Origin: Lysobacter antibioticus
Lineage (GTDB): Bacteria; Pseudomonadota; Gammaproteobacteria; Xanthomonadales; Xanthomonadaceae
Direction of reading: 5' to 3'
Assembly (NCBI RefSeq): GCF_001442535.1
Contig: NZ_CP013141.1
Coordinates: 2,239,242-2,303,241, forward strand
DNA length: 64,000 nt
Part shown: positions 27,251-41,476 of the stretch, one piece after another
Position numbering within the stretch: the first letter of the stretch is position 1
Layout of the letters: every line of letters begins with the position of its first letter
The notes under the pieces: model-generated
Database searches by the model: none
Told to the model about the DNA's origin: nothing
Seen by the model: only the letters and a program-made list of their open reading frames with translations
Translations under genes and position numbers: made by a program

Positions 27251-28231
27251 ATGATTCCCGCACTGCAACAAAGACAGCGTACTCGAGCGATTACCGGAAT
27301 GCTGTCGGTGATCTCGCCGGTGTACGGTTGCGAAGGCTGCCTGGAAGAACTGGTCGATCGGATTCGCGCCTCGATATCTCAATGCAAGATGCAGGCGGAA
27401 ATAATCCTGGTCAATGACGGCAGCCCTGACCGCTCCTGGGAGCGCATTGTCGAACTTGCCGCACGCTATCCAGAAGTGCGCGGCCTGCGCTTGTCGCGGA
27501 ATTTCGGCCAGCACTACGCCATTGCCGCAGGCCTCGAACACGCACGAGGGGAGCTCATTGCAGTCATTGACTGCGACTTGCAAGATCGCCCAGAAGAACT
27601 TCCGCGACTCGTTGAGATGATTCGACACGGCTACGATGCAGTGTTCGGCCAGCGTACCGAGCGCCAGGATTCGATGCTTAAGCGGTTCACCTCATACACC
27701 TTCTTTCGCACTTTGAGTTATTTGACCGACGTACCCCAGGATCACAGCACGGCGAATTTCGGCGTCTTCAGCCGCAAGGTTATCGACACGGTCAACCTGA
27801 TGCCGGAAGCTGACCGTTGTTTCCCGCTAATGGTTAAGTGGACCGGCTTTCGCAGTACTGCGGTTCCAGTCGAGCACGCGGAACGTCTGCAAGGCCAAAG
27901 CAGCTATAGCCTCGGCAAACTGATTCGGCTAGCGACCAATATCGTGCTTACCTACTCTGACAAGCCCTTGCGTCTGGTCGTTCGGGTTGGCTTGGTTTTC
28001 TCCCTGATCGCATTCGCGATCGTATTGCTGGCCATCTATCGCTACAGTCTCGGCGACGTAGCCGTGGCTGGGTTTACCAGCGTTATTGCTTCGATCTGGC
28101 TACTTGGTGGCGCGACCATTTTTTGCCTCGGGGTTACCGGGCTATATCTAGGCCGGCTGTTCAACGACACCAAGGGCCGGCCTTACTACATCGTCAGCGA
28201 CCAACTCAACACCCCCGAGGAAACTCCGTGA
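27251..28231 (+). CDS. GT2 polyprenyl-phosphate glycosyltransferase (GtrB/ArnC-like)
   Basis: Membrane-anchored family 2 transferase of 326 residues from this start, predicted to load a sugar onto undecaprenyl phosphate. The N-terminal GT-A domain has VISPVYGCEGCLEEL, VNDGSPDRSW and the metal-binding DCDLQDRPEE. The QGQSSYSLGKLIRLA motif and two C-terminal membrane helices (about residues 230-305) are typical of the GtrB/ArnC/DPM1 group. The start is uncertain: ATG 27251 has GAGG 12 bases upstream, ATG 27299 begins exactly at homology, and GTG 27203 is also open. Its stop overlaps the next GTG start. Confidence 0.88.
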   Translation: MIPALQQRQRTRAITGMLSVISPVYGCEGCLEELVDRIRASISQCKMQAEIILVNDGSPDRSWERIVELAARYPEVRGLRLSRNFGQHYAIAAGLEHARGELIAVIDCDLQDRPEELPRLVEMIRHGYDAVFGQRTERQDSMLKRFTSYTFFRTLSYLTDVPQDHSTANFGVFSRKVIDTVNLMPEADRCFPLMVKWTGFRSTAVPVEHAERLQGQSSYSLGKLIRLATNIVLTYSDKPLRLVVRVGLVFSLIAFAIVLLAIYRYSLGDVAVAGFTSVIASIWLLGGATIFCLGVTGLYLGRLFNDTKGRPYYIVSDQLNTPEETP

Positions 28232-29385
28232 TCGATTGCAGCTCCACTTCCGGGGAACCGCTGCTCTGCGCTTCCCCACTCGATAGCCAGCGATTTGGCT
28301 TACGTGTATTCCGCGGCATATTGAAGAACGTGGATGAACGTGCATTGCTACGCGAGATGATCGAAGGGTCCGCGGATATCGCGATCATTCGCACGCCGGC
28401 CGGCAGCGCCCCACAACTTCACCGTCTGGCACGTTATGGCATGGCGCCGATCCACGCCGATACCTTGGTGTACTACCAGGCATCTCTTGCCGACTATGCA
28501 CCAAAGCCCTTACGCAATGAGGATCTGGTCTTTAGCGAAGCAACGCCGGACGACAAAGTTGAGCTCGATGCGCTGGTAGCCACCACGTTCGACGGCTACG
28601 TTAGCCACTACCATGCGAACCCACGACTGTCTCCCGGTGCCATCTTGGCTGGCTATGCCGAATGGGCATCGGGATATATCAGCAGAGAGGTGGCGGGAAA
28701 GATCACTTGGACGGCGCGCCGTAAAGGCCGCATCGTTGCTTTTGCCTGCTGTGCTTTTGACGAGCAAGCGCAAGTATGTGAAGGCGTGCTTTACGGTGTA
28801 CACCCCGATCACGCAGGTGGCGGGCTGTATGGCGACCTGATCCGTCACACCCAACGCGAGTTCCGTGATCGCGGCTTTGTCACCATGAAGGTCTCCACCC
28901 AAATATGGAACCTAGCTGTGCAGAAGGTCTGGGCGCGCGAAGGCTTCGCATTGAACTTTGCCTACGATACTTATCATATCAACGCCATGCTCTCCGCTGG
29001 CGAACTACTCGTCGATCGCGAGCTGGTATTTGACAGCGAACAAGTACGTCGGTTCGCCGAGATTACCGGTGACGATAACGCCATACATCTGGACGACCGG
29101 GCTGCTAAGAACGAGGGCTTTGAAGCACGCATCACGCACGGCATGCTCGCCGGCGGCGAGCTGTCGCGAATCTTCGGCACCGACATACCGGGCCCCGGCA
29201 CATTGTTCTTGCGCTCGGATTTCGTATTCATGCGACCAATCTACTGCGGCCGCCCCCACAGACTCCATATTCGCTACCTCGCGCCGCCCAGCGCAGGAGG
29301 CCACATACCTGCGGTAGCAACCATTCGCGACGCTGCCGGCCGCATATGCTTGCTGTGCTACAGCGATTTGCTCAAACGCAGTTGA
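28228..29385 (+). CDS. Fusion of WecD-like GNAT N-acyltransferase and MaoC-like (R)-enoyl-CoA hydratase
   Basis: A 385-residue two-domain enzyme. Residues about 15-250 resemble WecD, the acyltransferase acting on dTDP-4-amino-4,6-dideoxygalactose, with a WecD-type N-terminal subdomain and the acyl-CoA loop HPDHAGGGLYGDLI near 192-205. Residues about 265-385 are a MaoC/PhaJ hot-dog domain. The hydratase dyad D-x4-H is intact (GDDNAIHLDD: Asp282, His287), followed by ITHGMLAG. GTG at 28228 is the start because GAGGAA lies upstream and it overlaps the previous stop (GTGA). Inferred role: make an (R)-3-hydroxyacyl-CoA in place and transfer it to an amino sugar made by the WecE-type enzyme of the cassette. 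Confidence 0.85.
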   Translation: MIDCSSTSGEPLLCASPLDSQRFGLRVFRGILKNVDERALLREMIEGSADIAIIRTPAGSAPQLHRLARYGMAPIHADTLVYYQASLADYAPKPLRNEDLVFSEATPDDKVELDALVATTFDGYVSHYHANPRLSPGAILAGYAEWASGYISREVAGKITWTARRKGRIVAFACCAFDEQAQVCEGVLYGVHPDHAGGGLYGDLIRHTQREFRDRGFVTMKVSTQIWNLAVQKVWAREGFALNFAYDTYHINAMLSAGELLVDRELVFDSEQVRRFAEITGDDNAIHLDDRAAKNEGFEARITHGMLAGGELSRIFGTDIPGPGTLFLRSDFVFMRPIYCGRPHRLHIRYLAPPSAGGHIPAVATIRDAAGRICLLCYSDLLKRS

Positions 29386-29413
29386 ACTCCACCACCACCC
29401 AACCAAGAATCTC

Positions 29414-29779
29414 ATGGCCTATTTCTTCATCGCATTAATGCTTGCCCTAACTTGTTACGGGCAATTAGTGCTCAAGTGGCGGGTCAACCTAGCCGGCTCG
29501 CTCCCTTCAGATCTGAACGGACAGCTGCATTACATATTCTCGCTGCTTAGCTCACCCTGGGTGATCAGCGGCTTAGCATCGGCATTTCTCGCATCGATCT
29601 GCTGGATGCTAGCTTTGACCAAACTGGATTTGAGTCGCGCCTACCCGTTCACAGCACTGAGTTTTATTCTGATCCTGATCTCCAGTGCATTTTTCTTTGG
29701 AGATACGCTCAGCCTCGGCAAGATGATTGGCACGGCACTGATCATAGGCGGAGTATGCGTGATCGCCTTTGTGACCTGA
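29414..29779 (+). CDS. Small EamA/SMR-like membrane protein (ArnE/ArnF-like)
   Basis: A 121-residue protein with four predicted membrane helices, the size and layout of SMR-type or ArnE/ArnF subunits. It includes CYGQLVLKWRVN and, in the last two helices, DLSRAYPFTALSFILILISS and GTALIIGGVCVIAF, the small EamA pattern. ArnE/ArnF are thought to flip undecaprenyl-phosphate-aminoarabinose, and by position this protein may flip the lipid-linked sugar made by the upstream GT2 enzyme. It starts 28 bases after the fusion gene. Confidence 0.8.
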   Translation: MAYFFIALMLALTCYGQLVLKWRVNLAGSLPSDLNGQLHYIFSLLSSPWVISGLASAFLASICWMLALTKLDLSRAYPFTALSFILILISSAFFFGDTLSLGKMIGTALIIGGVCVIAFVT

Positions 29780-29901
29780 TTCGACTGCTTGCAGCCTATT
29801 TTCGAGCACCACCATATAGCCCCCCTGCTTCATCGCACCACGAAAGCCCCACCAAAACCCATTCACATTGCATGCAATAGAACAGAATCGGAGACACCAG
29901 G

Positions 29902-30522
29902 ATGGCGCAAATTACCAGCGGGGCACGCAGCATCCTTTCGTTACCGGCCGCGTATGATGCCCTCCAGAACTTGCTGGGCGCAAATCGCTCGCGCAGCCGA
30001 ATCAGTTCGGACCATATACGTGCGAAAGACGGCGATATTGTCCTGGATGTGGGCTGCGGCACCGCGGAGGTACTCGATCACATAAAGGCTAACATCACTT
30101 ATTTCGGCTTCGACTTATCGCAAAGCTATATCGATGCAGCGATACGCAGCTACGGATCACGTGGCACGTTCCAATGCCGCGATCTCACCTCCCTTGCTCC
30201 AAGCGAATTGCCTCCGTGCAACATCGCAATCGCCATCGGACTATTGCATCACTTGGATGACGAAGGCGCTATCGGGCTTCTTTCCAATCTGCACAGTCGA
30301 CTCGCGCCTGGCGGCCGCCTGATCACCATTGACGGCGCTTATTATCCAGACCAATCCTCGATCGCTCGTTATATCCTTTCGAGAGATCGAGGACAGAACG
30401 TTCGCGAAGGCGAAGCCTATCGAGCACTGGTGCCATCCTCTTTCAGCCGCGTCGAACTGATTCGCCGCGACGACCTGCTAAATATTCCCTATACCCACGC
30501 CGTGCTGGAGTGCACCAAGTGA
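29902..30522 (+). CDS. Class I SAM-dependent methyltransferase
   Basis: Soluble methyltransferase of 206 residues with the SAM-binding motif VLDVGCGTAEVL near residue 48 and the acidic motif II FGFDLSQSYIDAA. The post-II region IGLLHHLDDEGA and LAPGGRLITIDGA complete the Rossmann fold. The substrate is unknown. Position in the cassette suggests O- or N-methylation of the sugar, its acyl group or the glycan. A 120-base gap precedes it. It ends by overlapping the aminotransferase start (GTGA). Confidence 0.85.
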   Translation: MAQITSGARSILSLPAAYDALQNLLGANRSRSRISSDHIRAKDGDIVLDVGCGTAEVLDHIKANITYFGFDLSQSYIDAAIRSYGSRGTFQCRDLTSLAPSELPPCNIAIAIGLLHHLDDEGAIGLLSNLHSRLAPGGRLITIDGAYYPDQSSIARYILSRDRGQNVREGEAYRALVPSSFSRVELIRRDDLLNIPYTHAVLECTK

Positions 30523-31652
30523 CGATCCCGTTCAATAAGCCCTTCATGACAGGGCGCGAGCTGTCTAACATCGCCCAGGCCCACATGAACGGACATCTAT
30601 CCGGTGATGGTTTTTTTACCAAGCAATGCCATCGCTGGCTGGAGACGCACAGCAGAGCACAACGCGCCCTGTTGACCCATTCCTGTACAGCGGCACTGGA
30701 GATGGCTGCGTTGCTGATCGATCTCGAGCCCGGCGATGAAGTTATCCTGCCATCATTCACCTTCGTCTCTACCGCCAACGCTTTCGTGCTGCGCGGCGCC
30801 GTGCCTGTATTCCTCGATATCCGAGCCGATACGCTCAATATCGACGAGCGCCTGATCGAAGCGGCTATTACTCCGCGCACCAAGGCAATCTGCGTAGTTC
30901 ACTATGCCGGCGTGTCCTGCGAGATGGACACCATCCTTGAGATAGCTGCCCGCCACAATCTACGAGTGATCGAAGATGCGGCCCAGGGCATTTACTCGAC
31001 CTATAAAGGACGACCATTGGGAGCAATCGGCGAGCTCGGCGCGTTGAGCTTCCACGAAACCAAGAACATCATCTCAGGAGAAGGTGGCGCGTTACTCATT
31101 CGCGATGAAGCGCTCGCAGAACGGGCCGAGGTCATTCGGGAGAAAGGCACTAATAGAAGCAAGTTCTTCCGGGGACAAGTCGACAAGTACACATGGGTCG
31201 ACGTCGGCTCTTCGTATCTGCCCAGCGAGCTGATTGCCGCTTTCCTTGCTGCTCAGATCGATGAAGGCGAAACGATTACTCGAAACCGCTTAGCGATTTG
31301 GGATCGCTACCATGCATGGGCCGAAAAATACGAAGTGCGAGGTCTGTTACGTCGCCCGATCGTACCCGCACATTGCACCCATAACGCACACATGTACTAC
31401 CTGCTGATGCCCGATCTCGAGCGCCGTACGCGCTTTATCGCAAAAATGAAGGAATCCGGTATCTCCACGGTATTTCACTACATCCCGCTGCACAGCGCTC
31501 CCGCCGGGAAACGGTATGGCCGTCATGCCGGCGATATGGCGATCACCGATTCGACTAGCGAACGTTTGGTCCGCCTGCCGTTGTGGGTGGGATTAGAAGA
31601 GCATTTGGATCGCGTACTGGCTGCAGCTGATGACGCGCTTGCCGGCCTCTAA
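30519..31652 (+). CDS. WecE/RffA-type dTDP-4-keto-6-deoxyhexose aminotransferase
   Basis: PLP enzyme of the DegT/DnrJ/EryC1 family, 377 residues. The pattern matches WecE, which forms dTDP-4-amino-4,6-dideoxy-D-galactose: N-terminal IPFNKPFMTGREL, LPSFTFVSTANAF, DAAQGIYSTYKGRPLG and the PLP-lysine region FHETKNIISGEGGAL (Lys182). GTG at 30519 is taken as the start because it overlaps the upstream stop and GGAG lies 8 bases before it. It would supply the amino sugar acylated by the fusion enzyme. The rmlA/rmlB genes needed for its substrate are not in the window. Terminator follows. Confidence 0.9.
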   Translation: MTIPFNKPFMTGRELSNIAQAHMNGHLSGDGFFTKQCHRWLETHSRAQRALLTHSCTAALEMAALLIDLEPGDEVILPSFTFVSTANAFVLRGAVPVFLDIRADTLNIDERLIEAAITPRTKAICVVHYAGVSCEMDTILEIAARHNLRVIEDAAQGIYSTYKGRPLGAIGELGALSFHETKNIISGEGGALLIRDEALAERAEVIREKGTNRSKFFRGQVDKYTWVDVGSSYLPSELIAAFLAAQIDEGETITRNRLAIWDRYHAWAEKYEVRGLLRRPIVPAHCTHNAHMYYLLMPDLERRTRFIAKMKESGISTVFHYIPLHSAPAGKRYGRHAGDMAITDSTSERLVRLPLWVGLEEHLDRVLAAADDALAGL

Positions 31653-31675
31653 GAGCTGAAAGTAGCGAAAAAAAG

Positions 31676-31701
31676 AGCCCAGCACGCAGGCTGGGCTTTT
31701 T
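31676..31701. terminator. Bidirectional terminator between converging LPS blocks
   Basis: AGCCCAGC (31676-31683) and GCTGGGCT (31690-31697) form an 8-bp stem with a six-base loop, with an A-run before and TTTTT after, between the plus-strand cassette and the minus-strand block. Confidence 0.88.
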
Positions 31702-31759
31702 GCAATCATCTACGCGCTCTATATCGCGAACTAGCAAGCCAAGCTATCGCCCTTTCGCC

Positions 31760-33826
31760 CTATTCGATATCTCCGACGCGCTTTAGCACCGTCCCATACC
31801 AGCGCAGCACACCCGCTCCGCTGGAGCGGACACGCACCTCCAAGGAGCTCACTTTCGCATTGAGTGTAAAGCGCAGAGCAATGCGTTGACGACCGCTGCC
31901 GGTGACTCCGCGCATGGCATGCTCGATTCTGTTCCCGCTGAATACGTCGACCACACCGAAACCATTAGCGGCATCGCCCACACCTTCGACGTCGAAAGTT
32001 GCCTCATATACGCCACTGCTCAATGTTATGTAAGGGCCAAAGGCGAGATAGCCGCTCTGGCCGGAAGCCTCCACAGCCTGCAAGCCACTTATATTGACGA
32101 GTTGGCCCGTATTGCGTAACCCATTCGCTGTGGGCAACAACTGCAAAGGCCGATCCAGGTGCCGGTCCCAGCCCCGCAAACCTTTCGCAATGTTGCCGCT
32201 AAAAAGATAAGCAGCGTACTGATCGTGCCGATAGATACGGACCGGCTTACCCACCATGGATTCGAGCAAGAGCCAGTTCACCGCCTTGGCTTCCGCATCA
32301 CTCAACAACAGGAAGCTGGCGCCCTGCCAGGCCTCAGGTCTGTACCAACGCTCAGATGAAAGGTGATACATGGGCATCGGCAGCCCCTGCTCGATCGATA
32401 TTTGCCGAACCTTTGCCTTACTATCGCTGAAGACAGTAATAGCTCCGGCATTCCAATAGGTACCGTAGCCATACTTCAACCCATTGGACTCGAGCATCCG
32501 CGCCATATGACGCAAAGGTACTTCGTCGCGGCCACGCAAAGCCTGCGAAAAAGGATGGGATGGCCAAATACTGCTAGACAGCAATAATAGAACCAGCACC
32601 GCAACCCCAGCAGCCTGACCGGCGCGGGCATGATAGGCAGATGAGAATGCCCAACCAACAACGAGCATGATTGCAAGGAATAGCGACGGCACCAGATAAC
32701 GAGATGCGTAGGCCGGTTGCGACATGTCGGCGATCGTCGTAGTCATCTGCAGGAAAAAGAACAACGCCAACGAAACGGCCGTAAAAGCCGCAAACAAACG
32801 CAGTTCGGCACGGCTTTCGCGCACACCCCAAGCTGAAGCAACCGGGATCAGCACAAGCAACGTCAGCCCACTTACCAGGCGCAAAGCTTCGCCTGCCCCA
32901 ACCATCGAAGCGACCAGCCCGCCCTCCTGCGGCACCACCCCAAGAATCTCAAGCGCTCCGCGCAGCGTGAGCCAGAAATTGCGGATCAGCCCTTCGAAGC
33001 TCAACCAACGAGCGACAGAGGCACCATTGAGATTGTTAACGCCACTGAGTACAGCCGCATGGAGCACCATCCCTACGGCGAGGGCAGATATCAGAATCAA
33101 AATACACAACAAGCTGCGATTCAGTCTGGAATCCCAGCGCCATCCCGCCGCCCGTCCTTTGACGAGCGCGTCAATTATCAATGCCCCAAATAATGGCAGG
33201 AGGTACGAAGCAAGTGCGCGCTGCGGATTACTGAAGGATACGAGCGCCACGTGCAGCCAAATCGCCAAGCCCCAGATCCAAACGCCCGACCCAATCGCGG
33301 CCAGATAGCGCCACGTGAAGTAGAGCAAGAAGCAAGCGAGCGAGAAAACCACTCCATACGAAACTTGTCCGTATAAGTTCTCAGCGCCTTGAAGCGACAA
33401 CGCCCCGGCAATCAAGGCAACACAAAATAAGCGAATCCAGCGCGATGGCGTCACCAGCCTGCTAGCCAGCCACACCGACAGCAGAATCAGTAACGACGAG
33501 ATTGCACCAGACAACGCATGCAGCTTGTACCCATTAGCGAAGAACGACAGAAAGGGCACGATGAACCATTGCCCGAATACCACCATCAAATCGCCATTGA
33601 CGTATGTCCAGTCCGTCGGAAACAGGCGCCCGGTATCGTATATCTCTTGTGCAAGTAGATTCTTGGCCGCCGAATCGGAGTGAAACGCAACCTGATAGCC
33701 ATAGATGAGGTAATAGACGAGTAAGAGCAGGTTAAGCGCGAGCACTCCAATCAGCCCCAGTTTGGCGCCCTTTTCCAAACCCATCAACGCAGTACGCAAT
33801 CTAGCGTCTAGTACAGGATTACTCAC
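31760..33826 (-). CDS. Multi-span membrane protein, GT-C-like periplasmic glycosyltransferase candidate
   Basis: A 688-residue protein with about 11 hydrophobic spans in residues 15-450, then a soluble C-terminal part of about 240 residues ending in a beta-rich module. An acidic motif in the first periplasmic loop (HSDSAAKNLLAQEIYDTG) matches the Asp-containing loop of GT-C enzymes that use polyprenyl-phosphate sugars. I cannot name the family. It is the last gene of the minus-strand LPS block. GTG at 33826 is preferred because GAGG lies 7 bases upstream. ATG at 33859, coupled to the rmd stop as TGATG, is the alternative. Confidence 0.7.
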   Translation of the reverse strand: MSNPVLDARLRTALMGLEKGAKLGLIGVLALNLLLLVYYLIYGYQVAFHSDSAAKNLLAQEIYDTGRLFPTDWTYVNGDLMVVFGQWFIVPFLSFFANGYKLHALSGAISSLLILLSVWLASRLVTPSRWIRLFCVALIAGALSLQGAENLYGQVSYGVVFSLACFLLYFTWRYLAAIGSGVWIWGLAIWLHVALVSFSNPQRALASYLLPLFGALIIDALVKGRAAGWRWDSRLNRSLLCILILISALAVGMVLHAAVLSGVNNLNGASVARWLSFEGLIRNFWLTLRGALEILGVVPQEGGLVASMVGAGEALRLVSGLTLLVLIPVASAWGVRESRAELRLFAAFTAVSLALFFFLQMTTTIADMSQPAYASRYLVPSLFLAIMLVVGWAFSSAYHARAGQAAGVAVLVLLLLSSSIWPSHPFSQALRGRDEVPLRHMARMLESNGLKYGYGTYWNAGAITVFSDSKAKVRQISIEQGLPMPMYHLSSERWYRPEAWQGASFLLLSDAEAKAVNWLLLESMVGKPVRIYRHDQYAAYLFSGNIAKGLRGWDRHLDRPLQLLPTANGLRNTGQLVNISGLQAVEASGQSGYLAFGPYITLSSGVYEATFDVEGVGDAANGFGVVDVFSGNRIEHAMRGVTGSGRQRIALRFTLNAKVSSLEVRVRSSGAGVLRWYGTVLKRVGDIE

Positions 33827-33858
33827 TTCTCCCCCTCGTTTAACGCCCCGAGCACCCA

Positions 33859-38782
<4,924 letters not shown>

Positions 38783-38783
<1 letters not shown>

Positions 38784-40189
38784 CAGGAAACCACCTTGCC
38801 GAGCGCGTGCTCGATTTGCATCAACACCTGGGCGCCGCTTCGCGAAAGACGAACGGCCCGCTGCTGCTCGAATACCCCGCCAGCGGACCAACGGTCAACC
38901 GGCATCGGGGCTACCAGCCCCGAATTCACCGACAGTGCGCGCAGCCGACCTTTTATCCCCGGATAGCGCTCGAGCCTTTGGACCACGGCCTCGCGCCACT
39001 CCGGCCGACGCAACACCTGCCGCATTACGCATACCACGATAAATCGCGCGACACGCATAGACCAGCGCAACACTCGCTTTGGCAAGGAAAGGCAAAATCG
39101 GAACAGGCGCGCGCTATAACGCAGAGGCGCGGTGATACGCCATGAAACACTGGAGCGGATCAGAGTCAGATGCTGTTCGAGCGCCTTCGCAGCCGCCTGC
39201 CAATGCTCTTCGGACGCGACGTGTATATCGAAACGCCCTTTCAAGATGTCGTATTGCTCGCGCATCGAACGCAAGTTCGCATGCCCCTCCTCGACCTTGG
39301 ACAAGAGTTCACGCTGGTGGATGGCGCTTTCATGCTCCATTTGCTCGTGCAAGGTCTTCAATTGCTCGCACGCCGTGCGCAGCTTGCCGCCCAGTTCCTC
39401 GCTCATGCCCCTCAGACGCTCGGCATGCTCGTTGGCATTCGCGGCGATTGCCTCGCATCGTGATTGATTTTCCTTGATCAGCGAAAAATACGACGACGAC
39501 GAGGTGCCGCTAAAGGCGATCCCATCGAACACATTGGGACCGCCGCTGAATCTTTCGAGTCGCGCCCGTTCTTCGCTGGAGACGTAGTAACGATTGAGGC
39601 CATCGAAGTAGGCATAGACATACCCCTTCGCGAGCAACCCTGGTTCCCAGCCTTCGTGAGACTGAACCTGACTCATTGGCAGCGTGCTCTCGACCACGAC
39701 GATCCACGGCCGCACAGGCGACGTGCGCCAGCCCGCCAGCACGTCGCCTTCAGCGCCTTCCACATCGACCTTGAGCCAGTGGACTGTACGCTCGCCGACT
39801 TGGCCGAGCAAATCATCCAGGGTGATTGCCGCGACGATAGTCGGCTCGACGGCGTAGCCCGAGTTCGCGTGCGATTCAGCGATATCGGCCTTTACGGTGC
39901 TGAGACCGGTATCGGGCATTTGAAAGAAGCTTGCGACGCCTCCTTCGGATGTGACCGCGGCATGGACCACGACTTCCTCCGGCCGAGCCTTGCGAAGCTC
40001 CTCGGCATAGGACGCCATGGCGTCGACATGCACCCCGCGCCAGCCTTGTTCGTAGAACAACCGGCTAACCGAATCGATGTCCGGACTTTGCGCGCCGATA
40101 TCGATGTAGAAGCCATCTTTCACATCACTCAACGCCCGCCAAAGCAGGATGTCTTCGAAGTTCTGCGCGTAGGAAATCAATCTAGACAT
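38783..40189 (-). CDS. FkbM-family methyltransferase with long coiled coil
   Basis: A 468-residue protein. Residues about 1-205 form an FkbM-type SAM methyltransferase, with YAQNFEDILLWRAL, DIGAQSPDIDSVSRLFY and WLKVDVEGAEGDVLAG. Residues about 237-345 form a charged coiled coil, ending in the SVSWRITAPLR signature. The basic, partly hydrophobic C-terminus (about 350-390) may bind the membrane. In E. coli O8/O9, WbdD combines a methyltransferase with a coiled coil that measures chain length, and this gene lies in the same kind of operon (wzm, wzt, chain GTs). A chain-end role is an inference. The start at 40189 was chosen over 40201. Confidence 0.87.
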
Positions 40190-40243
40190 GGTTGCGATCA
40201 CATTCTTAAAGCTGGCCGCTGGGCAATCGAAAAACGGCGCGAA

Positions 40244-41476
40244 TCACGCCCGTGAAATATCGAACTTCGCATCGAGCCAACTAGTGCCGATGAATACCGG
40301 CAGATTGGCGTTGATCACGTCGAACACCAGCAGGTTGTCGACCCATTCGTAATTGTCGACCAGGTGGGTATCGGTGCTGACCAGCGCAGGCGAGACCGAA
40401 TAGGAGCCCTGGCCGAGGGTGCAGGTGAACGTCAGGTCGAACCTCAGTTCATCGCCCGTCTTGAGATCGTGCTGCACCTGCTGTGTATGCCAAGTATTGG
40501 TACCCCACACCACGTGCCCCTGCCTATCGCGCAGCATGAAGCCCAGGACGAGGCGCGGCACTTCATCCTGAATGGAGGACTCCAAGCGCAACATGAGCCG
40601 CTGGCCGACGCGCGCGACTTTGACTTCTTCCAGGCTGATCGCGTCGAGCAATTGGAGTTTGGCGACCCTAGCTTGTCCAGTACCGCTGCGGGTCTGCAAC
40701 CAGCCTTGCGAGTCGCGCTGTTGCTCGATCAAACCCGCGGAATTCTCTTTCTCCGCCATCATTGAGTTGTAGTAGTCGACGACCTCGTCCGGCAAACCGT
40801 CCTTCACCACCCGGCCCGCATCGATCAGGATGACCCGATCGCAAAGGGACTTGACGTCCCCCATGCTATGGGTCACCAGCATGATCGACACGCCGTCCTC
40901 GCGGAACTTGCGCATCCGATCGAAACTTTTGTGCTGGAAGTAGCTGTCGCCGACGGACAAGGCTTCATCGACGATCAGCAAGTCCGGCTTGAATGCGGTA
41001 GCCACGCTGAAGGCGACTCGCATCTGCATACCGCTGGAATAAGTCCGCACAGGCTGATCGAAGTAGTCGCCGACTTCGGCGAAAGCCTCGATATCCGGCA
41101 TGGCCGCCTCGATCTCGGCCTGACCGTACCCCATCAGACCCGCGGAGTGATAAGCGTTCTGGCGCCCGGTAAAATCGGGATTGAAGCCCATGCCCAGTTC
41201 CAGAATCGCGGCGACCCGGCCGGTGCGCTCGACACTGCCCTCACTCGGGCGAGTGGTGCCCGTGATCAGCTTCAGGAGCGTGCTCTTGCCTGCCCCATTC
41301 TGGCCAACCACTCCGACAGCCTCCCCCGGGGAGATGGAGAACTCGACATCGCGCAGCACCCAATGCTCTTCACTCGGACGCACTGGAAGACCGAACCAAG
41401 AAGCCGCGCGCATCCATTCGCTGCGCCAACGGCGATAGGCCTTGCCCAAACCCTTGACATGCAGTTGACCGCTCAT
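40244..41476 (-). CDS. wzt: O-antigen ABC transporter ATP-binding protein
   Basis: Cytoplasmic ATPase of the Wzm/Wzt O-polysaccharide exporter, 410 residues. Walker A is GQNGAGKST (residues 59-67), the signature YSSGMQMRVAFS, and Walker B DLLIVDEALSVGD. After the nucleotide domain (to about 255) comes a C-terminal domain of about 150 residues of the Wzt carbohydrate-binding type, with RLVLGFMLRDRQGHVVWGTN. In E. coli O9a this domain recognises the methylated chain end. Its start overlaps the wzm stop as ATGA. Confidence 0.96.
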   Translation of the reverse strand: MSGQLHVKGLGKAYRRWRSEWMRAASWFGLPVRPSEEHWVLRDVEFSISPGEAVGVVGQNGAGKSTLLKLITGTTRPSEGSVERTGRVAAILELGMGFNPDFTGRQNAYHSAGLMGYGQAEIEAAMPDIEAFAEVGDYFDQPVRTYSSGMQMRVAFSVATAFKPDLLIVDEALSVGDSYFQHKSFDRMRKFREDGVSIMLVTHSMGDVKSLCDRVILIDAGRVVKDGLPDEVVDYYNSMMAEKENSAGLIEQQRDSQGWLQTRSGTGQARVAKLQLLDAISLEEVKVARVGQRLMLRLESSIQDEVPRLVLGFMLRDRQGHVVWGTNTWHTQQVQHDLKTGDELRFDLTFTCTLGQGSYSVSPALVSTDTHLVDNYEWVDNLLVFDVINANLPVFIGTSWLDAKFDISRA

